Shown here piece after piece: positions 55,034 to 63,142 of a stretch of DNA of 64,000 nucleotides (within the stretch, counting starts at the first letter, position 1; the number at the start of each line of letters is the position of its first letter). Source of the stretch: Actinomadura sp. NAK00032 (GTDB lineage: Bacteria > Actinomycetota > Actinomycetes > Streptosporangiales > Streptosporangiaceae); NCBI RefSeq assembly GCF_013364275.1, contig NZ_CP054932.1, positions 2,604,001-2,668,000 on the forward strand, in the 5' to 3' direction. A model generated the notes under the pieces. It made no database searches and was not told the origin of the DNA. It saw nothing but the letters and a program-made list of their open reading frames with translations. Made by a program: the position numbers and the translations under genes.

Positions 55034-56041
55034 TCAGGACTCGCGTGCGTGGCGCCTGCGGGTCGCGGCCACCGCGGCACTGCCCGCGCCGATGGCGGCG
55101 AGGCCGAGCGCCACCAGCGGCAGCGCGTCGGTGCCGGTGAAGGGCAGCCCCTGGGGCGGGGTGAACTCGGCGGCGGTCGCGCCGGGGCCCAGGCCGGTGC
55201 CGGACGGCAGCTCGGGCGGCACCGGGGACGACGGCAGCGACGGCGGCTCCGGGGACGAACCGGGCGGCGCCGGCTCGCCGGGAGGCGACGGCGGCGACGG
55301 CGGCACGGGCGGGGTCGGCGGCGTGGGCGGGACCGGCGGGGTCGGGGGAGTCGGCGGCGTGGGCGCCTCGCAGCCCCCGCCGACGCAGGCGCCGGCCGAC
55401 AGGTGCGCCGAGACGGGGGTGCCGCCGGCCGGGGCCACCGAGGCGCCCAGGTCGGCCTGGGCGCTGAGGAGCCGCCCGCCCGCGGACGCGGTGGCGCCCG
55501 CCGCGAGGGAGAGCCCGGCGCTCCCGGCGGGCGACGCCGCCCGGCCGTCCAGCCGCGCGCCCGCCTTGGCCGTCGCGTCGCTCAGCGACACGCTCGCGCC
55601 GGCCCGCAGCCGGACGCCCGCGCCGGTGTCGGGCGTGCCGATACCCGCGCCGACGTCGAGGCCGGCGCTCGCGGTCCGGGTGCGCTCGTCGTAGTCCAGC
55701 GTGGCGCCGACGCGGAGGTCGAGCAGCGGCTTCGCCTTCGCCTTGCTCGACGCCTTCTTCGAAGGCGCTTTTCGGGTTTTCGCCTTCTTGGGCGTTATCA
55801 GCCTTTCCGTCTTCTTAGTCGGCGCCTTTCGCGTCGTCACCGTTTTCGGACGCGCCGATTTCGGTTGAGCCGATTCCGGGTGGGCCGTTGTCCGAGGGGC
55901 CGTTGTCCGAGGGGTCGTCGCGTGAGGGGTCGTGAGGTCGGCGAGGGGCGTGGAGGTCTCGGCGTGCGAGACGCCGCTCATGGCGGCGAAGCCGAGGACC
56001 GCGGCCCCGGCCGTCACCGCCAGTCTCCTACCGTGAGGCAC
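55034..56041 (-). CDS. LPXTG-type cell-wall anchored surface protein
   Basis: A 335-residue exported protein. The signal peptide (RRLAVTAGAAVLGFAAMSGV, cut after SHA) is followed by a Thr-rich and Lys-rich region, a central domain made of loosely repeating Ala/Gly-rich segments (VGATLDYDERTRTASAGLDV, GAGVRLRAGASVSLSDATAK, LSLAAGATASAGGRLLSAQA), a Pro-rich stalk (TPPTPPTPPVPP) and the sorting signal LPFTG with hydrophobic helix and RRRHARES tail in the last 37 residues. Sortase should link it to peptidoglycan. GTG 56041 is chosen for AGGAG eight bases before it; the ATG at 56122 adds an unlikely extension. Confidence 0.85.
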   Translation of the reverse strand: MPHGRRLAVTAGAAVLGFAAMSGVSHAETSTPLADLTTPHATTPRTTAPRTTAHPESAQPKSARPKTVTTRKAPTKKTERLITPKKAKTRKAPSKKASSKAKAKPLLDLRVGATLDYDERTRTASAGLDVGAGIGTPDTGAGVRLRAGASVSLSDATAKAGARLDGRAASPAGSAGLSLAAGATASAGGRLLSAQADLGASVAPAGGTPVSAHLSAGACVGGGCEAPTPPTPPTPPVPPTPPTPPVPPSPPSPPGEPAPPGSSPEPPSLPSSPVPPELPSGTGLGPGATAAEFTPPQGLPFTGTDALPLVALGLAAIGAGSAAVAATRRRHARES

Positions 56042-56240
56042 AGGTGCTCCTGAGGGATGGGTTGCACAACCTGCGAGCACGCTTGCACGTGACGTAGTCG
56101 ATGTGAACATCGTCCGCGCCATTTGGGTAGAGGTTCACAAGAGGCCCCCGCGCGCGTTGTGCATCATTTCGCCGACCGCCGGCCGGGCCGGGCCGGCCGC
56201 CGATGCGCGATCAGCGGAGAAGGCCCCCGATACTGGAAGG

Positions 56241-56807
56241 GTGAGCAGGGTCATCGCGGGCAGCGCGGGCGGGCGGCGGCTGGCCGTCCCGCCGGGACGG
56301 GACACCAGGCCGACCAGCGACCGCGCCCGGGAGGGCCTGTTCTCCACCGTCCTCGCCCTCCTCGGCCCGCTGGACGGGCTGCGCGTCGCCGACCTGTACG
56401 CCGGGTCCGGCGCGGTCGGGTTCGAGGCGCTGTCCCGGGGCGCGGCGCACGCGCTGCTCGTCGAGTCGCACCCGCGTGCGATGCGGGTGATCAAGCAGAA
56501 CGCGGACGCGCTCGGGCTGCCCGGCGCCGCCCCCTGCGCCGAGAAGGTGGAGCGGCTCGTCCGGCGCGCGCCCGGCGAGCCCTACGACCTGATCTTCGCC
56601 GACCCGCCGTACGCGCTCGCGGACGCGTCCGTCACCGGCCTCCTGGAGGACCTGCGCGACCACGGCTGGGCCGCGCCGGACGCCCTGGTCGTCGTCGAAC
56701 GGGCGTCCCGCGGGCCCGCGCTGGCCTGGCCCGACGGGTACGAGGCGGAGCGCGAGAGACGTTACGGTGAGGCGATTTTCTGGTACGGCCGCGCCAACGG
56801 CCGTTGA
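56241..56807 (+). CDS. rsmD: 16S rRNA (guanine966-N2)-methyltransferase
   Basis: A 188-residue RsmD. It begins VSRVIAGSAGGRRLAVPPGR and carries TRPTSDRAREGLFSTVL, the SAM site VADLYAGSGAVGFEALSRGA and the catalytic DPPY in LIFADPPYALAD. It methylates G966 of 16S rRNA in the small subunit. GTG 56241 is chosen from the family start; the purine run GGAAGG lies directly before it. It lies in the conserved recG-rsmD-coaD order, here with a kinase, a surface protein and a PBP gene added. Confidence 0.94.
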   Translation: MSRVIAGSAGGRRLAVPPGRDTRPTSDRAREGLFSTVLALLGPLDGLRVADLYAGSGAVGFEALSRGAAHALLVESHPRAMRVIKQNADALGLPGAAPCAEKVERLVRRAPGEPYDLIFADPPYALADASVTGLLEDLRDHGWAAPDALVVVERASRGPALAWPDGYEAERERRYGEAIFWYGRANGR

Positions 56808-56830
56808 CGGGAGGGAGATCGGGTAAAGGC

Positions 56831-58288
56831 ATGCCCATGAAGCCCGGTATCGACCGCGCGGTGGGACGCACCTGGGTCGTCGCGCTGGTCATGGCCGTCG
56901 CCCTGATGGCGAACATCACGTACGTGCAGGGCTTCCAGGCGCAGGACCTGCGGGACGACTCGCTCAACGCCCGCCAGTTCGAGGACCGCTTCAAGATCGA
57001 CCGCGGCCCCATCGTGGCGGACGGCCAGCGGCTCGCCTGGTCGGAGAAGACCGATGACGACCGCTACCAGCGCCACTACAAGGACGGCAAGGTGTTCGCG
57101 CCGGTCACCGGCTACTTCTCCGTGTTCTCCCAGACCGGCCTGGAGAGTGCCGCGAACCACTTCCTGGACGGCACCGACGACCGCCTGGCCACCACCAACT
57201 TCGTCGACAAGCTCGTCGGCAACCACGTCCCCGGCGGGACGGTCGAGGCGACCATCGACGTCAAGGCGCAGCGCACCGCCTACGCCGCGCTCGCGTCCAG
57301 CGGCGCCCGCCGCGCCGCGGCCGTGGTCCTCGACGCGGAGACGGGCGCGATCCGGGTGCTGGCGTCCACGCCGACCTACGACCCCGATGACGTGTCGACG
57401 CTCGATCGGAAGAAGGCCGTGAAGGCGTTCGAGCGGCTCAACCGCGAGAAGCTGAAGCCGCTGCTCGACAAGGCCACCCGGGAGGTGTTCCCGCCCGGCT
57501 CCACGTTCAAGACCGTCGTCGCCGCGGCCGCGCTGAAGGCCGGTGCCACCGCCGGGTCGCAGGTCAAGGCCGGCCGCAGCTACAAGCCGCCGGGCGCCGG
57601 GCAGGCGATCAACAACGACGCGGGCGACATCGGCGGGTCCTGCGACCTGAGCCGGATCCCGCTGGCCGAGGCGTACGCGCAGTCCTGCAACACCACGTTC
57701 GCGTTCATGGGCGCGGAGGAGCCCGGCAACGACGCCGTCCACGACGCGGCCGCCGCGTTCGGGTTCGGCGACCCGGTCGAGTACGCCGACGGCCTGCGCG
57801 GCGCCGCCAGCGCGTTCCCGACGACCGACCAGCCCTCGCTCAGCGCGCTCGGCTCCATCGGGCAGGGCAGCACGGTCGCCAGCCCGCTGCAGATGGCGAT
57901 GGTCGCCGCCGGCGTCCTCAACGACGGGGAGGTCATGCGGCCGCACCTCGTCGACAAGCTGCGCGCCCCGAACGGCCGGACGGTCGACACGGTCTCGCCG
58001 AAGCGGATGTCGCGGGCGCTGACGTCCGGGCAGGCGAAGCAGATGCGGGACATGATGAAGGCCGTCGTCGACCGGGGCACGGGCAAGACGCTGAAGGGGA
58101 CGTCCATCGTCGGCGGCAAGACCGGCACCGCCGACGTCGAGGGCGCCGCCTACAACGACCGCTGGTTCATCGGGTTCGGTCCGGGGGACGACCCGAAGTA
58201 CGCGGTCGCGGTGATGACCGAGGCGCCCGGCTACGGCATCGAGTCGGGCCCGATCGCGGCCAGGATCCTCAAGGCCCTGGGCGACTGA
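56831..58288 (+). CDS. Class B penicillin-binding protein (PbpA-like)
   Basis: A 485-residue transpeptidase of the PbpA/FtsI-like class. One N-terminal membrane anchor (TWVVALVMAVALMANITYVQ) is followed by a short dimerisation region and the transpeptidase domain with SxxK in PPGSTFKTV (Ser about 224), SxN in QSCNTTF (about 284) and KTG in GGKTGTADV (about 430). It cross-links peptidoglycan outside the membrane. It lies between rsmD and coaD, 23 bases after rsmD, and is not in a pbpA-rodA-kinase cluster as usual, so it is an additional family member. Confidence 0.93.
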   Translation: MPMKPGIDRAVGRTWVVALVMAVALMANITYVQGFQAQDLRDDSLNARQFEDRFKIDRGPIVADGQRLAWSEKTDDDRYQRHYKDGKVFAPVTGYFSVFSQTGLESAANHFLDGTDDRLATTNFVDKLVGNHVPGGTVEATIDVKAQRTAYAALASSGARRAAAVVLDAETGAIRVLASTPTYDPDDVSTLDRKKAVKAFERLNREKLKPLLDKATREVFPPGSTFKTVVAAAALKAGATAGSQVKAGRSYKPPGAGQAINNDAGDIGGSCDLSRIPLAEAYAQSCNTTFAFMGAEEPGNDAVHDAAAAFGFGDPVEYADGLRGAASAFPTTDQPSLSALGSIGQGSTVASPLQMAMVAAGVLNDGEVMRPHLVDKLRAPNGRTVDTVSPKRMSRALTSGQAKQMRDMMKAVVDRGTGKTLKGTSIVGGKTGTADVEGAAYNDRWFIGFGPGDDPKYAVAVMTEAPGYGIESGPIAARILKALGD

Positions 58289-58426
58289 CCGGCCCACCGG
58301 ACGGCCCCCGGCGGGCCCCCGCGCGGGCGGCCGAACCGGCCGGGCGAGCCCGGGTGAAACCGGGCCGAATGCGATTTGGTACGTTCACGCCGCAGGTCAG
58401 AAACCGGGACCGAAGGGGTTCGCGTC

Positions 58427-58909
58427 GTGCGCCGTGTCGTCTGTCCGGGATCGTTCGACCCCGTCACCAACGGGCATCTCGACATCATCAGCCGCGCCTC
58501 CCGTCTGTATGACGAGGTGGTCGTCGCGGTGCTGATCAACAAGAACAAGAAGAGCCTGTTCACCGTGGACGAGCGCGCCGACATGATCGCCGAGGTCACC
58601 GCGGAGTACGGCAACGTCAAGGTGGACAAGTTCTACGGACTCACCGTCGACTACTGCAAGGAGCAGGACATCCCGGTCATCGTCCGGGGGCTGCGGGCCG
58701 TCAGCGACTACGAGTACGAGCTGCAGATGGCCCAGATGAACCACCGGATCGCCGGCGTGGAGACGCTCTTCATGGCGACGAACCCGGAGTACGCCTTCCT
58801 GTCCTCCAGCCTGATGAAAGAGGTCGTGAAGTTCGGCGGGGACATCTCCGGACTCGTCCCCGACAGCGTCCACGCCCGCCTCGTGGACCGCCTCCGGCAG
58901 CAGACCTGA
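58427..58909 (+). CDS. coaD: Phosphopantetheine adenylyltransferase
   Basis: A 160-residue CoaD that makes dephospho-CoA from ATP and phosphopantetheine. CPGSFDPVTNGHLDIISRAS holds the HxGH-like TNGH motif; RGLRAVSDYEYELQMAQMNH and the ISSS-type loop FLSSSLMKEVVKFGGDISGL complete the site. GTG 58427 is preceded by GAAGGGG with eight-base spacing. It follows the PBP gene after 138 bases. Confidence 0.96.
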   Translation: MRRVVCPGSFDPVTNGHLDIISRASRLYDEVVVAVLINKNKKSLFTVDERADMIAEVTAEYGNVKVDKFYGLTVDYCKEQDIPVIVRGLRAVSDYEYELQMAQMNHRIAGVETLFMATNPEYAFLSSSLMKEVVKFGGDISGLVPDSVHARLVDRLRQQT

Positions 58910-58952
58910 CGGCCCTCCCCGCCCCGTGAGCGGCGGGCGGTCGGGTCGCGAG

Positions 58953-58981
58953 TTGGGTCACCGCCCCGGGTTCGGTACCCT
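58953..58981 (+). promoter_or_regulatory. Promoter of yceD-rpmF
   Basis: TTGGGT (58953-58958) and TACCCT (58976-58981) are 17 bases apart, upstream of the yceD gene. Confidence 0.45.
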
Positions 58982-59071
58982 GGGACATCGGCCATCAACG
59001 GCGGCCGCCGTTCACCATGCCTCACGAAAGCAGGGACTCCGCTGACACGCCTCGACCCCAACGCCCCTCTG

Positions 59072-59665
59072 GTGCTCGACACCCGAGCTCTGAGCCGGCA
59101 GCCGGGATCGTCGCGCGAGGAGCACCTGACCGTGCCGGCACCGGAGAACTTCGGCGTCGAGATGGTGGGCGTCCCCGAGGGCGCCGCGATCGGGCTGGAC
59201 CTCCGGCTCGAAGCGGTCCTGGAGGGGGTGCTCGTCACCGGCACGGCGACGGTCCCCCTGGAGGGGGAGTGCTCCCGCTGCCTCGACCCGATCGCCTCGA
59301 CCTTCGAGGCGGACTTCCAGGAGCTCTTCGTCTACGACGACACCCGCTCGGGCGGGAACGCCGCCGACGACGAGCTCCGCCTCGAGGGCGACCTCATCGA
59401 CCTCGAACCGGTCCTGCGGGACGCGGTGGTGCTCGCGCTGCCGCTGTCCCCGCTGTGCCGGGACGACTGCCCGGGCCTGTGCCCGGACTGCGGTGCGCGG
59501 CTCGCGGACGTCGAGCCGGGGCACCACCACGACGTCGCCGACCCCCGGTGGGCGGCGCTGCAGGACCTCGCCGGCGACATGGCGCCGGCGGACCCCGACC
59601 GGGGGAACGGGAGCTCCGGCACCCGTGGTTCATTCGACCGACGAGAAGGAAAGCAGGAGGGCTGA
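59072..59665 (+). CDS. yceD: YceD family (DUF177) protein
   Basis: A 197-residue YceD/DUF177 protein, typically paired with rpmF and implicated in 23S rRNA metabolism. Seen are VEMVGVPEGAAIGLDLRLEA, VLVTGTATVPLEGECSRCLD, FQELFVYDD and a C-terminal four-Cys site (LCRDDCPGLCPDCGARL). GTG 59072 is used; homologues usually start about ten residues earlier with a sequence like the in-frame LTRLDPNAPLV, which here would need the rare start CTG 59042, preceded by AAAGCAGGGA. rpmF follows one base after the stop. Confidence 0.9.
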   Translation: MLDTRALSRQPGSSREEHLTVPAPENFGVEMVGVPEGAAIGLDLRLEAVLEGVLVTGTATVPLEGECSRCLDPIASTFEADFQELFVYDDTRSGGNAADDELRLEGDLIDLEPVLRDAVVLALPLSPLCRDDCPGLCPDCGARLADVEPGHHHDVADPRWAALQDLAGDMAPADPDRGNGSSGTRGSFDRREGKQEG

Positions 59666-59666
59666 C

Positions 59667-59846
59667 GTGGCCGTCCCGAAGCGGAAGAAGTCGCGCAGCA
59701 ACACGCGGCACCGGCGTTCGCAGTGGAAGACCGCGGCGCCGAACCTGGTCGAGTGCCCGACGTGCCGCGACCACAAGCTGCCGCACACCGCGTGCGCGAC
59801 ATGCGGAACCTACGACCGGCGGCAGGTCATCACCCCGTCGGCCTGA
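59667..59846 (+). CDS. rpmF: 50S ribosomal protein L32
   Basis: A 59-residue L32 beginning [20 protein letters not shown]. It is the zinc-binding form with CPTC and CATC-type CATCGTY. GTG 59667 has AGGAGGG upstream. It is directly coupled to yceD, the standard pairing. The usual plsX/acpP between rpmF and rnc are absent; 281 bases without a clear gene follow. Confidence 0.96.
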   Translation: MAVPKRKKSRSNTRHRRSQWKTAAPNLVECPTCRDHKLPHTACATCGTYDRRQVITPSA

Positions 59847-59860
59847 GTCTTCTCGCATCC

Positions 59861-59898
59861 TGGGGGGCGGATCCGCGCGCGGCGCGGCCCGCCCCCCA
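59861..59898 (+). terminator. Hairpin after rpmF
   Basis: TGGGGGGCGG (59861-59870) pairs with CCGCCCCCCA (59889-59898), with an inner GC-rich loop. It lies 14 bases after the rpmF stop and has no U tract. The remaining spacer up to rnc shows no gene with codon bias. Confidence 0.45.
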
Positions 59899-60127
59899 CG
59901 GTGCGGGACGGACACCACCCGACCACCCCGGCGCGCGACGTCGGCGTGGTGACCGGTGCGGGAACCGCGCCCGGAGCCGTGGTGCACGCCGGGATCAGCC
60001 GACCGGCGCGCACCTCGTCTTCGCGGACATCCTCCCCGCCGCGCGTCCTCGCCGTCCCGGCCGTTCCGGCCGGCGCGCCGCATCAGCGACCGCGCCATGC
60101 GCGGTGCACGGCCTGCGAGGAGGGCCC

Positions 60128-60898
60128 GTGAGCGCCAAGAGGAGCGCACCCACGCCGGACCGCGCGGAACTGACCGCCGCGCTCGGCGTCGAAGTGACCG
60201 GCGAACTGCTCGAACGTGCCCTGACGCACCGTTCGTACGCCTACGAGAACGGCGGCCTGCCGACCAACGAGCGCCTGGAGTTCCTCGGCGACTCGGTGCT
60301 GGGGCTCGTCGTCACCGACACCCTGTTCCGCGGCCACCCCGACCTGCCCGAGGGGCAACTGGCCAAGCTCCGCGCCGCCGTGGTCAACATGCGCGCGCTC
60401 GCGGGCGTCGCGCGCGGCCTCGGGGTCGGCGCCCACATCCGGCTCGGCCGCGGCGAGGAGGGCACCGGCGGCCGCGACAAGGCCTCGATCCTCGCCGACA
60501 CCCTGGAGGCGCTGATCGGCGCCGTCTACCTGGACCGCGGCCTCGACGAGGCGTCCGCCCTCGTCCACCGGCTCTTCGACGGGCTGATCGCCCGGTCCGC
60601 CGGGCTCGGCGCCGGGCTGGACTGGAAGACCTCGCTGCAGGAGCTCACCGCCGTGGAGGAGCTCGGCGTCCCCGAGTACCACGTCGCCGAGAGCGGCCCC
60701 GACCACCAGAAGACCTTCCGCGCGTCCGTGCGGGTCGGCGGGAAGACCTACGGCTCGGGGGAGGGCCGCAGCAAGAAGGAGGCCGAGCAGCACGCCGCCG
60801 AGGCCGCCTGGAACGAGATCCGCGCGCTCGTCGTGGAGCGCGACGCCGGCGAGCAGGCCGGCGAGCAGGCCGGCGAGGCGGCGCAGGCCGGTGCCTGA
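60128..60898 (+). CDS. rnc: Ribonuclease III
   Basis: A 256-residue RNase III that cuts double-stranded RNA in rRNA and mRNA processing. The catalytic signature is [20 protein letters not shown], with the second acidic site [15 protein letters not shown]; the C-terminal dsRNA-binding domain covers [20 protein letters not shown] to [14 protein letters not shown]. The tail has a short repeat [16 protein letters not shown] 60128 has GAGGAGGG upstream. mutM overlaps its end by 8 bases. Confidence 0.96.
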   Translation: MSAKRSAPTPDRAELTAALGVEVTGELLERALTHRSYAYENGGLPTNERLEFLGDSVLGLVVTDTLFRGHPDLPEGQLAKLRAAVVNMRALAGVARGLGVGAHIRLGRGEEGTGGRDKASILADTLEALIGAVYLDRGLDEASALVHRLFDGLIARSAGLGAGLDWKTSLQELTAVEELGVPEYHVAESGPDHQKTFRASVRVGGKTYGSGEGRSKKEAEQHAAEAAWNEIRALVVERDAGEQAGEQAGEAAQAGA

Positions 60899-61769
60899 GC
60901 TGCCCGAGGTCGAGGTCGTCCGGCGCGGCCTCGAGCAGTGGACGACCGGCCGGTCCATCGCGTCCGCGGAGGTCCTGCACCCCCGCTCGGTGCGCCGCCA
61001 CGAGGCGGGCCCCGCCGACTTCGCCGCCCGCCTCGCCGGCCGCGCGACGCGGCCGCCCCGCCGCCGCGGCAAGTACCTGTGGATCCCGCTCGACGGCGAC
61101 TCCGAGGCGGTGCTGTGCCACCTCGGCATGAGCGGGCAGCTGCTCGTCGGCGACCCCGGGCGCGAGCGCGAGAAGCACCTGCGCGTCCGGGTCTGCTTCG
61201 ACGACGGCGGTCACGACCTGCGCTTCGTCGACCAGCGGACCTTCGGGCACCTGATGCTCACCGACCTCGTCCCGGACGCCTTCGGCGCGGGTTCGCTCGT
61301 CCCCGAGCCGATCGTGCACATCGCCGCCGACCCGCTGGAGGACGCCTTCGACCCCGAGGCGTTCTTCCGCGCGCTGCGCCGCCGCAGGACCGGGATCAAG
61401 CGGGCCCTGCTCGACCAGTCGCTGATCAGCGGCGTGGGCAACATCTACGCCGACGAGGCGCTGTGGCGGGCCAGGCTGCACTGGGCGCGCCCCACCGAGA
61501 CGATGACCCGCGCGGAGGCCACGCGCCTCCTGGAGGCCGCACAGGAGGTCATGGGCGCCGCCCTCGCGGTGGGCGGCACGTCCTTCGACAGCCTGTACGT
61601 CAACGTGAACGGCGAGAGCGGCTACTTCGAACGCTCCCTGGACGCCTACGGCCGCCGCGACGAGCCCTGCCGCCGCTGCGGGGCGCCCATCCGCCGCGAC
61701 GAGTTCATGAACCGCTCGTCCTACAGCTGCCCGGTGTGCCAGCCGCGCCCCCGGCGGGCGCACTACTAG
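60891..61769 (+). CDS. mutM: Formamidopyrimidine-DNA glycosylase
   Basis: A 292-residue Fpg/MutM that removes 8-oxoguanine and cuts the strand. It starts [13 protein letters not shown] after the initiator, giving the catalytic N-terminal proline and Glu; [19 protein letters not shown] and the C-terminal zinc finger [20 protein letters not shown] then CPVCQ are complete. The GTG start lies inside the end of rnc. acyP follows after nine bases. Confidence 0.95.
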   Translation: MPELPEVEVVRRGLEQWTTGRSIASAEVLHPRSVRRHEAGPADFAARLAGRATRPPRRRGKYLWIPLDGDSEAVLCHLGMSGQLLVGDPGREREKHLRVRVCFDDGGHDLRFVDQRTFGHLMLTDLVPDAFGAGSLVPEPIVHIAADPLEDAFDPEAFFRALRRRRTGIKRALLDQSLISGVGNIYADEALWRARLHWARPTETMTRAEATRLLEAAQEVMGAALAVGGTSFDSLYVNVNGESGYFERSLDAYGRRDEPCRRCGAPIRRDEFMNRSSYSCPVCQPRPRRAHY

Positions 61770-61778
61770 GGTTCTCGC

Positions 61779-62075
61779 GTGACGGACGACGAGGAGAACG
61801 TGCGGCTCACGGCCTGGGTGCGCGGCCGCGTCCAGGGCGTCGGGTTCCGCTGGTGGGTGCGGTCGCGGGCGCTGGAACTCGGCCTGACCGGCAGCGCCGC
61901 GAACCTGGGCGACGGCCGCGTCGAGGTCGTGGCCGAGGGCCCGCGCGGCAAGTGCCGCGCCCTGCTCGACCTGCTGGAAGGCGACGGCACCGCCGGCCGT
62001 CCGGGCAGGGTCACCGGCGTCACCGAGCGCTGGAGCGCCCCGCGCGGCGAGGCCGCCGGCTTCGTGGAGCGGTGA
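61779..62075 (+). CDS. acyP: Acylphosphatase
   Basis: A 98-residue acylphosphatase. The active-site loop [20 protein letters not shown] contains the phosphate-binding Arg, and the catalytic Asn lies in [20 protein letters not shown] (usual GWVRNLxDGxVE). It hydrolyses carboxyl-phosphate bonds in the cytoplasm. GTG start. It lies in the conserved mutM-acyP-smc order, with one small gene between acyP and smc. Confidence 0.94.
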   Translation: MTDDEENVRLTAWVRGRVQGVGFRWWVRSRALELGLTGSAANLGDGRVEVVAEGPRGKCRALLDLLEGDGTAGRPGRVTGVTERWSAPRGEAAGFVER

Positions 62076-62252
62076 CGGGTGGGGAGTTCCGGTTTGTACC
62101 TGCTAAACTAGTAGAGGAAGGTTGTTACCGGCCTGTGATGTGCGGCTTGACCAGGACACCGGCCGGTGCGACTCTAGACGATACGCGCACCGACTTCAGC
62201 TGATTCTCGTGCGCGATCCCTGCTGGTTACTCAGCGTGGAGGACCCTTAGTC

Positions 62253-62450
62253 ATGGCGAAGGCTCTACTCGGCCACGTCGGCGGTCCCGACCCCCGGATG
62301 GTCGCGGAGATGCGGCGCCTGCAGCAGCGCGTACGTGACCTGGAGGCCGAGCTCGTACGGCTCCAGGCGGAGAACGACGCGCTTGCGACGGCGACGGACG
62401 ACGATGTGATGTCGCTCGCGGTTAAGGACCGCGAACCCGCGCTGACCTAG
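62253..62450 (+). CDS. Small coiled-coil protein upstream of smc
   Basis: A 65-residue protein: it begins MAKALLGHVGGPDPRMVAEM and residues about 20-46 form a short coiled coil (RRLQQRVRDLEAELVRLQAE). The end is acidic then basic (DDDVMSLAVKDREPALT). No enzymatic motif or membrane segment. ATG 62253 has GGAGGA about ten bases upstream. The 177-base leader contains a TTGACC box (62147-62152) and palindromes. It is followed by a strong terminator. Homologues of this kind are common in actinomycetes; the function is unknown to me. Confidence 0.75.
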   Translation: MAKALLGHVGGPDPRMVAEMRRLQQRVRDLEAELVRLQAENDALATATDDDVMSLAVKDREPALT

Positions 62451-62470
62451 TCTCGGCGCTCCATCCTCAA

Positions 62471-62511
62471 AACACAGGGACGCCGACCTTCGGCGTCCCT
62501 AAGGTGTTTAT
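62471..62511 (+). terminator. Terminator after the coiled-coil gene
   Basis: AGGGACGCCGA (62476-62486) pairs with TCGGCGTCCCT (62490-62500) around CCT; the outer AACAC/GTGTT (62471-62475, 62504-62508) extends it and TATTTG follows. Confidence 0.8.
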
Positions 62512-62515
62512 TTGC

Positions 62516-62655
62516 GTGTTGATGGCTTCGCCCTCGGCGGTCGGGCCTGGCGGCCCTTCCTTCAACGGGCAAAGCGGCGATCGCTGTGTTGATGGCTTCG
62601 CCCTCGGCGGTCGGGCCTGGCGGCCCTTCCTTCAACGGGCAAAGCGGCGATCGCT
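62516..62655. repeat. Two perfect 70-base tandem repeats
   Basis: Bases 62516-62585 and 62586-62655 are identical. Each unit starts GTGTTGATGGCTTCGCCCTC, contains GGGCCTGGCGGCCC and ends GGCGATCGCT. They lie in a non-coding stretch right after a terminator. The part GGCTTCGCCCTC also occurs near 1388 beside the G/C palindrome. Confidence 0.9.
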
Positions 62656-63142
62656 GCATCGCTTCGGCTCGCCTGGCGGCTCGCTGCGCGATCAGGTTCT
62701 CGCTTCGCTCGAACCCGGCTTCGCACGCGATCGCAACGCTGAGGCCCCCGCAGGCTCAGCTTACGGACGAGACAGTGCAGGTCTCCGCCGGTACAGGCGT
62801 CCCTCTGGTGTGGGTTTCGTCGGCTGCGGTCGCTTGTGGCGGGCCGCCGTCTGATTGCCATCGTGCAGGAGCGGCGTCGTGAGGTCCATCGCGCGATCGC
62901 ATGACTTGCCCGCCGGGCGGTGTCCGCGGGTGCATCCTGGGATCGGCGTCGCGCCCGGGGTGCGGGGTCAAAAAGTGGCAAAGGTTTCCGGGGTTCGGGG
63001 CGGCCGGAACCGGGGGGTTGTGTGTTGATCTCTGGGAGCGTGGCATCGGACGGGGGCCGCGCGTGACGGCGGGGTCGTCGGGCGGGTACGCGATAGCCTC
63101 TAGCGTTGCGATGCCGCCTGCGGCGCGAGGGAGGGACGGCGC
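62656..63142. other. Intergenic region upstream of smc
   Basis: No frame has gene-like codon bias. The stretch is less G+C-rich at 62656-62780, with several GCTTCGC/GCGA words resembling the end of the tandem repeat (GGCTCGCCTGGCGGCTCGC). The smc promoter should lie in 63000-63130, but I see no convincing hexamer pair; TAGCCTCTAGCGTTG at 63093-63107 may hold a -10. Confidence 0.5.

Noticed and set aside
56042..56122. ATG 56122 as start of the LPXTG protein
   Set aside because: It adds about 27 residues before a signal peptide that already starts correctly at GTG 56041 with AGGAG upstream.
62516..62655. CRISPR array
   Set aside because: Only two directly abutting copies with no spacers, and no cas genes in the window.
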